NCBI GenBank assembly: GCA_030549775.1 | Contig: CM060181.1 | Span: forward strand, 49,234,218-49,298,217 | Length of the DNA stretch: 64,000 nt | Source of the DNA: Tamarix chinensis | Lineage: Eukaryota; Streptophyta; Magnoliopsida; Caryophyllales; Tamaricaceae | Reading direction: 5' to 3' | Shown here: piece by piece, positions 50,880 to 61,942 of the stretch | How positions within the stretch are numbered: the stretch's first letter is position 1 | How the letters are laid out: each line of letters starts with the position of its first letter | Made by a program: the position numbers and the translations under genes | The notes under the pieces: generated by a model | Told to the model about the DNA's origin: nothing | Databases searched by the model: none | The model's input: the letters and a program-made list of their open reading frames with translations, nothing else

Positions 50880-51440
50880 CTACTTACCTCTTAATCCCAA
50901 TAAGGGCCCTCGTTGCCTCTTAAATCCTTCTTAGGGCACAATCCCTCTCATAAACCATAAGTACATATATCCCAATCTCTCCTCCAAATACCTCATGAGT
51001 GCCTAGATTCAAACCTTTCTCAAAGCAATGAGCAACCATTTCCTCATTTTTAGCTATCTTTGGCACAAAAGCAAGAAGTTTAGAAACCTTGTTGAATTAA
51101 TCCTAGATCGACATGCTGCCCTGTTGTAGAGTTAAAAAATCAACATGCTTTTCATAACACACATACAAAAGGTAGTAGTGTGCTGTCAAAGTTATCAAAA
51201 ATCCTCCCCAAGTTTCTACTGGCTCAACAGCTTGAAGCCAGTATCCTATCCACTATTCATCTACCTTTCCTCATAAGTAGAATATACTAGCGTTGACCTT
51301 TCCATCTGGACAATCACAAGTACTAAAGATCTTCTCTAGCTCCCTCGTCCACCTTTCTAGAATTGTTAGATACTCGACTCCCTCAAACATAGGCAGGTGA
51401 TGAAACTTGACCTCTCTAAACCAATTCTAAGCCTAAATAG
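50880..51440 (-). pseudogene. Gag pseudogene of a Ty3/gypsy chromovirus-type element
   Basis: One minus-strand frame from 51420 downward reads FHHLPMFEGVEYLTILERW then TRELEKIFSTCDCPDGKV, then segments FYL, WLQAVEPVETWG, FLTLQQGSMSI, KVSKLLAFVPKIAKNEEMV and FEKGLNLG, the layout of a chromoviral Gag (WL.E.EKIF...; GS.SV..Y...F..L..FVP). At least four in-frame stops interrupt it (after FYL, after VDE, and two after SMSI). It lies downstream, in sense direction, of the primer site at 52.7 kb, so it belongs with the LTR at 52708-56526. Confidence 0.8.
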
Positions 51441-52692
51441 GTGTTGATGTGGCGATTGAGGTTGTGGCTCTACCACTCTTTCCTGTACTACAATAGGCAA
51501 CTCTTCCATACACACGGGGTTCAAGTTTTGAGTTATAGTGCTAAAGGAAAATAGAATAATAGGGTTACAACCCTAATGAATAGAATCAAATGCCACCTAT
51601 AAGAAGGCTAAGAACTCCGTATCATTCAAAGGGCAACAATAATACTAACATTTATCACAATGGTGGTAAACCATCATACACATATGTTGAAAGAATTAAT
51701 TTCATTCATGCTAGATGGCCATACAACATTCATGACTACAATCATTACCACAATAACAATTAGAACATCAACAAGCAAAAGAAAACTTTAATCTTGTAGG
51801 GTTATGTGTACCACAATGATAGATCACTACTATACAAAGCATCCACCTAAAATCAACCTTAAATATATAATGGCTAACAAAACCTCGAAGCCTATATCAA
51901 ATCAATCATTGCTATTAAAACCCTAAAGGCTCAAATCCATAGCAACATCAAAATCTAAACTTTCACAGATGACCAACTGGAACCACTCTTCATACGATAT
52001 CATCTACTCTCTCTCAAAATCACAAGAAGGACCATCCACTTCATCTATCTCACTCAGATAATCAGGAGCAGCACTCGGTGATATTCCTATCCTAACTCTC
52101 CATACATCATCAATCATGATCAACTCTCTCGCTAGCTAATCGTAATATAGCAGGAAATGTTTTCCCTTCATAGACCTAGGTTGGGGAACGCTCATCACAA
52201 ACAAATACCTATACACATATCCTGCCAAAAATCCACGACTCTACTAAAGGAAGGGTCCTCAAAAAGTGGTTAGATCGAATTATATAAGGCTAGATGTATT
52301 AGCCTTCATCCACCATATAGTTTAATTCGTCAGCTAGTCGCCCCATGTGGACTCTAATATCCTCACCGGGGAACTTCCTAAGGCACAAAATGGATAGTTG
52401 TGATGCTCCAAAAGACATTCTAATGAATTCTACAAGATACAACAGCTCACCTTATATTTCATCAACTAATCCATTTCCCAAAAATTAATTTTCCTCAAAC
52501 TTCCAACCAAGATCAAGCTCAATTCTCTATTCAAAGGTTTACCAACAATACCTTAGGAATATGACTCCAACTACTAATACTATTATGAAGATAAATCTTC
52601 TAACTCACAATCCTCACAAGATTAAATTGAGTTTCAATGCACTTTATAAATGGAGTATTTCAAAAACAAAAGATAGGATTTTAAAACCCAAA
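51441..52692 (-). mobile_element. Leader region between primer site and gag pseudogene
   Basis: Sequence of the same minus-sense retroelement. A short readable stretch (VVEPQPQSPHQH near 51440-51480) precedes the gag match. No intact frame is present, and I see no independent gene in the remaining 1.2 kb. Confidence 0.5.
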
Positions 52693-52704
52693 GCTTTGAT
52701 ACCA
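52693..52704 (-). other. Primer-binding site for initiator-Met tRNA
   Basis: On the minus strand TGGTATCAAAGC follows the LTR end (TTACA, then AGT). It differs by one base from TGGTATCAGAGC, the complement of the plant initiator methionine tRNA 3' end. This junction identifies the TGTAACACC blocks as LTR ends and sets their sense strand. Confidence 0.85.
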
Positions 52705-53394
52705 ACTTGTAACACCTCCAATTTGCCTACTTAAAAATTTTATTTTGCCAAAGCGTTAATTACCAAATTATTAGGTGTTATAACCACACTCGACATGAGT
52801 TTGACTCCCTTGCCTTTCTTATACAAAGTGCTAAAGCTAAAACAAACTATAACCAACTTAAATTAGTGGAAATAGAATACCATACATAGATAAAAGTTAT
52901 AGATAAATATTGTCCGTACAAAAAGGTAACCAAAATACAGCAAGAGACATAAGAGTCTAAATAAAAACTAATCATAACCAAAAACTAGCATCCATAGGTA
53001 CAACATTGGTTTACCCTGACTCATATACCTTGAGGCCCACTTTAAAAATGGGACTTCTTCCCAATGATTCTACTTATCCTTCCTATTCTTATACACTTCA
53101 TGCCGCTCCATGGCCCTCACGTAATCATCTGTAAAAGTAGTATTAGTATGACTTCCTTGTACTGAATAAATTATAAAACCTCACAAGAGGCAGCATATCC
53201 ACATTTTACATAGTTATACAGAATCCCAAAAAGCATACTTGAATACAAAGCATGTACCATAACCACAAATAATATTCATAAACCAACGTATATAAGCATT
53301 CAATATCAAACTCAATAGTAAAACATGCCAGTCAACTTCTCATCATCTCAAGGTATAAAGTCATATCTAATTAGTTAAATACATTCCAAATACA

Positions 53395-53690
53395 ATGGTA
53401 GGACACTGAGACAACTACCAAACCAACAATCTAAAACAATACCAAGGTAAGGTTCCGAGGCATTTACTGAACGAATAAATCCAAAACAAACTAAGGTAGG
53501 GTACAAAGGCGACTGCCGGACTAACAAATCCAATTAATACTAAGGTAGGGCACTGAGGTGTGTACCAGACCAACAAATCTAATGCAATAACAAGGTAGGG
53601 CATTGAGGCAACTACAAAACCAGTAAATCTAACACAATACCAAGATAGAGTACTACGGCGTCTACCAAACCAACAAATCATTTCTTTTTA
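53395..53690. repeat. Tandem repeat, ~50-bp unit AAGGTAGGGCACTGAGGCG...ACCAAACCAACAAATC
   Basis: Six units (near 53397, 53446, 53493, 53541, 53591 and 53641). They create a repetitive 88-codon frame on the minus strand. Similar single units occur in copy A2 (12205-12265). Confidence 0.85.
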
Positions 53691-55263
53691 TTTTCTTACA
53701 CTAAAAATATTCCCATTCTTACTTACTTACTCGAGGGAGATATAATCAACTAAGGGACATGAAGATACATTTGATTATATTGGTACCCAAAGGTGACACA
53801 ATACCCTTACCTTGAACCTAGGGACAGCGTGGTAAACTTGGTCATAACATAAAGGCTACGTAGTATCCTCTAACCTCGGTTACCTAGTCCTTAAGTATCG
53901 ATACCTCCTATAGGGCATGTAAGTTACCTATAGAGTAGATTATGGCCTTTACTAGGGCATAGTGGCACACCAATGAACCAAAATAAATGAGGCTAACACC
54001 TCACCTTCAGGGTAGCTAATCTTAGAGAGTAAACCATTCCCAACTTGAGGTCTTCCACTTCAAGTATTAATATTTTGAGGTGATTACATTAAGTCACATA
54101 CCATAATAATTTTCATTTTTCATACTTCGCATTTTCTCTTTTATTTCTAATTATTAAAGTAAACCCTAAGGTCGTCGGTCTATGACAAGACAAGTTAAAG
54201 CTAAGATCAACCTATTAAAAGTCTGAGGCCATCCTAGCATCCAATTATTTATAAAAGATGTATTAGGTCAAAATTACTAAAATGCCCTTCAAAACCCTAG
54301 TTTCACCATTTTATTCACTTTCATACAAAAATAGTATCATTACGAGATATTTGTCATGAGCAAGCAAGAAGATAATACTCCACATCATTTTAGTATGTAG
54401 GTAATATTTGTATTTTGGCGATTAACTATATTTTTTACTTTCCATACATTTAGTGGGTTGCACCCACAAAACCCAAATTATGTAGCTCTCACATACCACA
54501 TCTTCTACGCGGTATGGATGAAATCATTTAAAGTGCAATACATCATTTAACTAAGAAAATTATCATTATAGTACATGTAGGTGAATATCTCTAACCCTAG
54601 GTTATGTAAATATAATTTATCATAAGCTAATCCTAATTATGCGTATATGCTTCCATTGGAATCATCATAAACCCTAGTTACCATGCATGAGCAATCATGA
54701 GGCATTTACCATTAAAGAAAAATAATAACTTGACAAGAATGAAAATCCTAACAAGAATCTAGACATGAGGACGTAAATCATTTGACATATTACTATGCAT
54801 ATAGTTTAACTCTCAACAATTATACGTATCATATCCTCAACATGACATCATTTTATCATATATGTTATAATACTTAAAAAGCATAAAACTACAGCATGAT
54901 TCTAGGCCTAAACAATCCTAGCATACTCGCACATAAATTATACCATCTTATGAGCGAATCTATTGACCTAATCAAGCTTACACAAAACTAAGCCTTCTCG
55001 AAAGTCCTTAAGAATTACCTATGAATTTAACATCCAAATAATATGTATTAGCATATAATATTATACAACAATAATTCAAAATCACTAAAACAATTTGATA
55101 ATTATAATCGGTGGAAAAAAGGCAAAGAAAGCCAAAGAAAACATTTAGCAACAAGAGAGGAAGGCTTTCAATGGTTGATGATGAGAAGGGGAGGAGGAAA
55201 TCGATGTACCTGGTTGATTCTAGGAGACCAAGAACTAAAAAAATGGATGCTAGGAGACCAAGA

Positions 55264-55850
55264 ATGGTAGGAAAAAGTGTAGTAAAGGGATAAGGAGAAG
55301 TTGCCACGTTGCCACAAAAGGGCCAAAGAAGAGGGGAAGGTTTTTGTGGATAATGATGTAGAAATGAGGAGGGGCATTAGGAAAGTTGGTCGAAGGTGAA
55401 GAGATTCAGCTTCAGGGGGATTGGCTAAAGGGAGGAGGGGTGGAACATTATTTTTTTTCAAAGGAGAAGGGGAAGGAACTGTGGTTTTGGCTGGTGGTGG
55501 TTTCATTATGAAGGGTTAAAGACAAGGGAGAGAGCTTTGCTTTAGGGAGTTTGTGCATGGTAGGAAAAAGTGTAGTAAAGGGATAAGGAGAGGTTGTCAC
55601 AAAAGGGCCAAAGAAGAGGGGAAGATTTTTGTAAATAATGGTGTAGAAATGAGGAGGGGCATTAGGAAAGTTGGTCGAAGGTGAAGAGATTTAGCTTCAG
55701 GGGGATTGGCTAAAGGGAGGAGGGGTGGAACATTAGTTTTGTTCAAAGGAGAAGGGGGAGGAACGGTGGTTTTGGCTGGTGGTGGTTTCATTATGAAGGG
55801 TTAAAGACAAGGGAGAGAGCTTTGCTTTAGGGTGTTTGTGCATGGGTGTT
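55264..55850. repeat. Tandem duplication of a 293-bp segment
   Basis: 55264-55556 and 55557-55850 start with ATGGTAGGAAAAAGTG and end near TTTGTGCATGG. They are nearly identical except for a few bases and a short CGTTGCCAC difference near 55300, so this is a recent local duplication inside an otherwise diverged LTR. Confidence 0.9.
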
Positions 55851-56526
55851 GGGGTAGCTTCGGTGAGGGGTGAGGGACCGATGGTGGTGACCAGTGGCAT
55901 GAAAAAGAGGCTGGTGGAGAGGTGTGTTGTAGAAAATAAAATGGTGAGGATGGAGGATCAACGATGGAGAATAATGAGGGAAATTTTACGTGAAGGAGCT
56001 TAGGAGATGGAGTGGAAGAAGGCAAGGTTGCTTGGGGATTTAGGCACAACATAGGAGGGAGAGGAGAAGGGATTAAGAATAGGGTAGCATGTTGGGAGAT
56101 GAGGAGAAAAACAAGGAGAGGAAAACATGGGTGAGGTATAGTGCAAGAGTGGTGTAGGGTGATGGCTTACAGGAGTAGGAGGAAATGCGCGGGAAGGGAA
56201 AAAAGGAGGATAAAGTAAAGGGTGTCTAGTGGGTTAGGGTAAATATCTGGGTGAAAAATCAAGTAGGAATATATGGGTAAAATTTTATCATGTTACTAGG
56301 TTAGGTTTACTCAATGAAGTAGATACCAGTTACAATCCATCCTAGGTTTAAAATTTTAATAAGCATTCTCTAGTAAATTTAACCTAATTAAATTTATGTC
56401 TAATAATTCGTAATGACAATACACATATTCGCAATATATTTGTTACCAAATATCCTAAAATAATTATTACAAATAATACACATAATTATTTGTTATAATT
56501 AGAATTTCTAGAAATGGGGTATTATA

Positions 56527-57286
56527 GTTAGAGGGAGTTTTGTGTTATAGAAATAGGATGTAAAGTAGAGGGAGTATTGGCGTGATGCATGGTGGAAGCA
56601 TATGTTTGGTGAATAGGTGATTTGTTTGTTGGTCTATATGGATGTGAGTAACAAACACTTACAAAATACTTTTGATTAAGCTCATACAGAAAATACTTAA
56701 TATGTTTCTAAATTATTACTCACACAGATAACATAGATGTTAAACAATAAAACTCGCATAGGGTTTTAATGAGAGAAAATATCAATTCAATAATTCAACC
56801 CAATTATGTTTAGTAATGTTGATTGAACACGATTTTATATAGCTATATTGCACCTTCTCAAAATAACCTCATCAAAATAAGATAGACTAAATCTAAATAA
56901 GAGAAAACTCCTACAAGATATTAGATTAAAGACACCATAACTAACTAATATCTTAATAGACTTATTAACTCTCTAACAAATAAACACTATTCATGGTTTA
57001 TTTACATGAACGGTAAATTATGAGAAATACTAAATAAAATCTTATAAAATTTTATCCCATCTCCTCTAACAACCTATGATAAGATAATTCACACCATAAG
57101 ATAAATTAACTTAATAAATAAGAAAATAACAACTAAATAACTAAACCTTCCTTGATAAAACCCAACCTTAAGATATAGTTTCCTCTTATAGATCATACTA
57201 TCCCTTCCCTAGGGTACGCCATCCTTTGAATTTTAGGGCACCACATCCCTCCCACAGGGTCACCTATCATTTCCACAAGGCACTTT
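56527..57286. other. 760 bp without a recognisable gene
   Basis: AT-rich; no frame of interest. ACCACATCCCTCCCACAGGG and CCACAAGGCACTTTGTAGG near 57250-57290 may be the edge of the next LTR-like repeat. Confidence 0.35.
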
Positions 57287-58320
57287 GTAGGATATACTTT
57301 AATAACATGTCCTTTAATCTTTCAAAATGTGTTTAAACTTATATTAATATAAAAATAAATTGGTGTTGGTTTTGGAAAGTTCTTAAAGCTTTAATAAAAA
57401 TATAAATTTCAGGCACACCAATCGATTAGCTTCCTTAATGGATCAATTGGTATGCTTAGCATCTTAAACTTTTATTCCCCAATAAATTAGTTAATTGATT
57501 TGCCCAAATTGATCAACTCGTTGTCCTGCGATTTCAAATATTTTTTAAATTTTAGTTTTAATATCTTTCTAATGTTTATAAAAACTTCTAAATAATATCC
57601 ATTTGTACTAATAAGCATATTTAGATGATTTTGGATTATTTCTACATTATTTACATAATTTTATGATTTTATTTAGCTAAAATTTCATTCAAAAGCCCTT
57701 TTATGGTATTCGTTACCTTTTCTCCTCCTTGCTTTCCTCTATCCTCTAACATCCATAGATGCATGTTTGAATTTCTACACCTTATTCCATAACTTACCAT
57801 TCCTCATTTATGTCTCTCCCGACTACACTCTACCTCCCTCACCTCATCATATATTTCTCTTACACTTGGTTGCCCACATTCAACCAAGTTAGAATTCTCT
57901 CTCTTTCCCCTTAAGAATGTCGACCTAACTCTTCCTTACACTCCAATATTGATTCATTTCTACTTATCTTCTATATTTTCTCTCTTCTCCTTTTTCCTTG
58001 GTAAATTTTCTTAACTGTGGAGATATCCTTCCTTCTCTTTTTTTTTCTTCTCTATTACGAAAAATAAAGTCTTGCCTTTTTCCTTCTCATCCTTTGGTCA
58101 ATTCTCATCTCTTCTTTTTTCTCTTAATCTTAGCCTTAGCTCAGCATTATTTTTCTTAATAAAGGAATAATTAAGGCTTTGAGAAAGGTTGAAGGTCTTA
58201 GTTTCTTTCCTTTATTTTAGTTTTGAGAGGAGGTTATGCTATGCCATTACATTCTCCTTATTCTTTTGATTTCGCTATATTAAGTTTTAAAAAAGAGTTT
58301 TAATCATTTTGTTTCTTAAT
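57287..58320 (+). mobile_element. LTR-like repeat C3, reverse-oriented relative of 17030-18032
   Basis: It begins TGTAGGATATACTTT and aligns in reverse complement with C1, including the motif cluster CACCAATCGATTAGC / GGATCAATTGG (57415-57530), the pyrimidine-rich part (57720-58130) and GAAAGGTTGAAGG..GAGGAGGTTA (58175-58240). Coding potential absent; right border unresolved. Confidence 0.45.
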
Positions 58321-59162
58321 TGTCTTAGGAAATTAAGGCCTTGATAGAATCCACCAAGTTTGGAGTATTTATGAACTAAAAGATTTACTTAGAAGAAAGG
58401 CCTCCTTATCTCTAATATGAATGAGGTCTTATGTTCTTTGTTGTGGGTTCTAATGCTTGGTATGCTTTGTGATGTGTATGCATTATGTTGAGTTCCTAGA
58501 TTTGACCATGTCTTCATGTTTTAATTTCAGATGTTTTTAAGTATGTTCAGGTATTTTTATATTATACAAGAGTTTAGTGAAATTCAAGTATGATCTTGAT
58601 GTGGAAGATAATGGAGAATTAATATTTCAAAAATGTAGGACCTTTTGTTTTGCTTATCGAAGAAAACTCAAGGCTCAACTATATTGATGTATTCGACAAC
58701 TTGAAATCATGAGTTTGTATTTCCAACAAAGCCACTCAATTCTAAAGAGAAATCACCAAGTTTTCTCTGATGAAAAAAAATTTAAACTCTCAAGATAATC
58801 CTCAGAGAATGAAGAATCTTAAAATTTTAAAATTTAATTTCACTTGATTCCTTATTGATGTTATGATGTACAAGTAGACACATATGTATATGTGTATATG
58901 TGTGTGTGTATGTACATGATACCTTAGTTCCCTCTTTATTAACAAGCCCAACCCAACCGGTCTAGCTTATCAAAATAAAGAGCTAGACTAGTGCAGTACA
59001 TGCTATATTGTATATATGATGATATACAATTACCAGTTACAAAACATTACAAAGTTTACATAAAATATCAAAGCTAAACAAAACCATACTCATATAATAC
59101 ATTGAATAATCAATTAATCAAATTTTGTGTCTTATAGCTTTATCATTTATAGAAATTTTTAA
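58321..59162. other. 842 bp without a recognisable gene
   Basis: Includes a TG/TA-rich microsatellite (58872-58918). No convincing frame, RNA gene or border. Confidence 0.4.
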
Positions 59163-61942
59163 TGTAACACCCCCATTTTTCACTATTGAAAACTTTCCTC
59201 TTGAAAACCTTAAGGAAGTAGAAAGTTAATAAGCACTTAGGAAAAATGGGGTATTATAGCCGCACCTAACATAGGATAGGCACTAAGCACCCATCCCATA
59301 CTAGACACAAGGATGATAAACCAAAACCAAACATAGTGTGCTAAAACTAGTTAGATGATATAAAAAGGAAAACTTCTATGTACAAGACCTCAGCAGTCCC
59401 AAATATTCCAGGATGCAAGGAAGAAAAATTAACCAGAGTATAAGGTTGAAATTATAGAAAACAAAAATACAGTGAAACCCTAAACTCTAATCCATCAAGG
59501 ATCTCTCAAAGTCTCTAGATATCCATTCTCTTAGAACTCATTCCTTCCCCACACAAGATTAGCCAACTACCAGCCTTTCCCAAAGACCTACACATGACCC
59601 TCTACTCATAGGAATGAGCAGGTGACCGAGCAAATAGGCGCATTAGTACATTTCATATTGATTAAGCCAAATTACCTATTCAATGGAGATACCAACACAC
59701 AAGATACTCATATATATAAGACATATGAATAGTTTCATGCACACTTTATACAAACAGGATGTGTGTTCTATCGTGATCACATTAGGCATAAAAGGTTTGT
59801 ACCACGTATGATTAATCATGTTCGACACCCTAGTACTACATCATCGATGCCGGAATACATGTTGCATGTAGAATGATTCAATTAACATTAAGGTTACATT
59901 CATCGAGGCAAGAAAGTTCTCTATAGGCCATCTTTCACACTACCATTACTTTTTCCTCTACTCTAATTTCTCTTAAACCACAATCTTATGCAAAATATTT
60001 ATTCTAATTATTATCGAAATAATCATTCTATTTTTCTCTCATCATTATCGAGTGATGGATTGTCCACCCCATGGTTTCACATACCATGTAAGCCTATCCA
60101 AAATAAGGGAAATAAAGTCTAAACCAAAGCCAAGTAACTACCAATGGGCATAAGTCCGAGTCGAACCCAAGTAACCATCAATGGATATAAGTCTACGCTG
60201 AAGCAAAAAAAAGGGGCATTGGTAACCAGACTTTTTAGTATTGATATCCCCTAGTGCATCATCAGTGTTTAGAGAAGATAAGACATTGGGATCTACTAGG
60301 ATCCCACCCAAAGACACCAATAATTCCCGAAGGTAGACTGAACCCCTATAGCCTAGACCCATACACAACTCAATTTTCTTTCTATTTACATGACTAGTAC
60401 ATTATTCTTGAGGTTGCGTGATCACACAAGGCCCACACAATATACAAATAAGACATCCACATGCTCATTCCATATGAACCCTTACCATTCCCAACTATGT
60501 GTGGAATTTCCATTAATACTTACTTAATAATAACTGAATTCACGAGATTAATCCATTGAAGCCAAATTCTGGATTTCATTTCCCTTTTTAGGCCATCGAC
60601 TACTTACTCAAGCTTATCCATCAAGACTTTTACAATAAACATTGAGTATATCTTGAGTCCCGATTCATTTAGTCCATCCATTAGGTTAGGAATCCATGTC
60701 CACTGATGTATTTTACTCATAAAATAGTTATATAACTATGTTAGGCACAATCTCAAAGCATATCCAAGCTAAGAAATTAAGATCACACAAACTAGCCAAA
60801 CCAGTCGATTAGTTTGTGCTGCCCAATCGATTGGTTTGGCTTTGCTAAACCCAAGGTTCTCTCAAATTAGTCGATCAGTTCAACCAAACCAGTTGACAGT
60901 TCATAAACCAATTGATCGGTTCTACCAAAATAGTCAATGTATTTAATCAGAGAGCGAGACCAAGGTCACCACAAACCTACCGATCGATGGTTTAGGTCGA
61001 CTAGTCAACTATTCTAAGGACCATTTGATCGGTTTAATATAATTAGTAGGCTGATTTTCCCTCAAACATCACAAAACATGCATTTTCATATAGATCATAA
61101 TTAAAACTCTCTACCATACCAAATTGAAACATGGACTAACATCACATTAACCATTTCCATATTTTTACAACTTGCATATTTTATAATTAATCAAAACAAC
61201 CCGGCTTTCCCTAAAAATATGCATTCACCTAAAATTTTACAACTTAATCCTCCCGTACCAAATTTGAAAACCAAATACACGTACCAACATATAAAATTAG
61301 GAATTTAAAGATTTCAAAACACATATGCTGGACCAAGTTACATTTCAAAAGTAAGAATTACTTATTTGATGCATGCAAAACTTCCCTTAGTTACATAATA
61401 TCAACTTGCAAAAACCTCAACTTTCAAAACAGTGGAAATAGAGTCAATGCTTTAGAATTTTCAATATATACTTTCGTAAATTAGAGGTAGAATTAGAAGA
61501 AGAAAATTACTTACTAAGCTAAGAGAAAATAGAGGGAATTTTTTGCTAAAAAGTTGTCTCAATTTTCTCTTAAATCTAACCTTCCTTTGCTTAAAGATAA
61601 ATAAGAGGGAGATATATAAAGGATCTAAAGAGTGAAAGGGAACCAATTAAGCCTCAAATTTTAAGGGAAAGATCACACGGTCTGAGGGAGTTAGACTATT
61701 TCGATGGCTAAAAGAAAGGTGAATATAATGGGTAATTAGGGCTATTTATAGCTAACAAATCAATACAATGACGAGTGTGGTCAGTCACAGATAAAAAAAA
61801 ATCCAAATTCCTACAGTTTGAATTTGAGTTAAACGGGCATATTTTATCTAAGATAAGTTTACCTCTGTTCTAGAGCTAAAATGGTGATTCTAGAGAGGCG
61901 CTGGTCGATTTAGCCTAGAAATACCAAATACAAGAGGGGAAA
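59163..61942 (-). mobile_element. LTR-family copy A5, interrupted or ended at 61943
   Basis: TGTAACACCCCC at 59163, then GGGGTATTATAGCCGCACCTAACATAGG, is the family end block. No CCACTATT array is kept. Near 60780-61040 lies a cluster of AATCGATTGGTTT-like motifs also found in C1 and C3. The sequence runs straight into a second TGTAACACCCCC at 61943, so A6 was inserted into it or lies against it. Confidence 0.6.

Larger units (their letters stand above)
52708..56526 (-). mobile_element. LTR (copy A4, 3.8 kb) still joined to its internal region
   Basis: The sense end (TGTAACACCTCC read on plus) lies at 52708 and the sense start (GGGGTATTATA read on plus) at 56526. Within it are the end block (ACCACACTCGACATGAG..AAGTGCTAAAGCTAAAA), a ~50-bp tandem repeat (53395-53690), a G-rich block with a 293-bp duplication (55264-55850) and an AT-rich tail. 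It is the upstream (5') LTR of a minus-sense element whose remaining interior is the gag pseudogene. No matching downstream LTR was found next to it. Confidence 0.8.
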
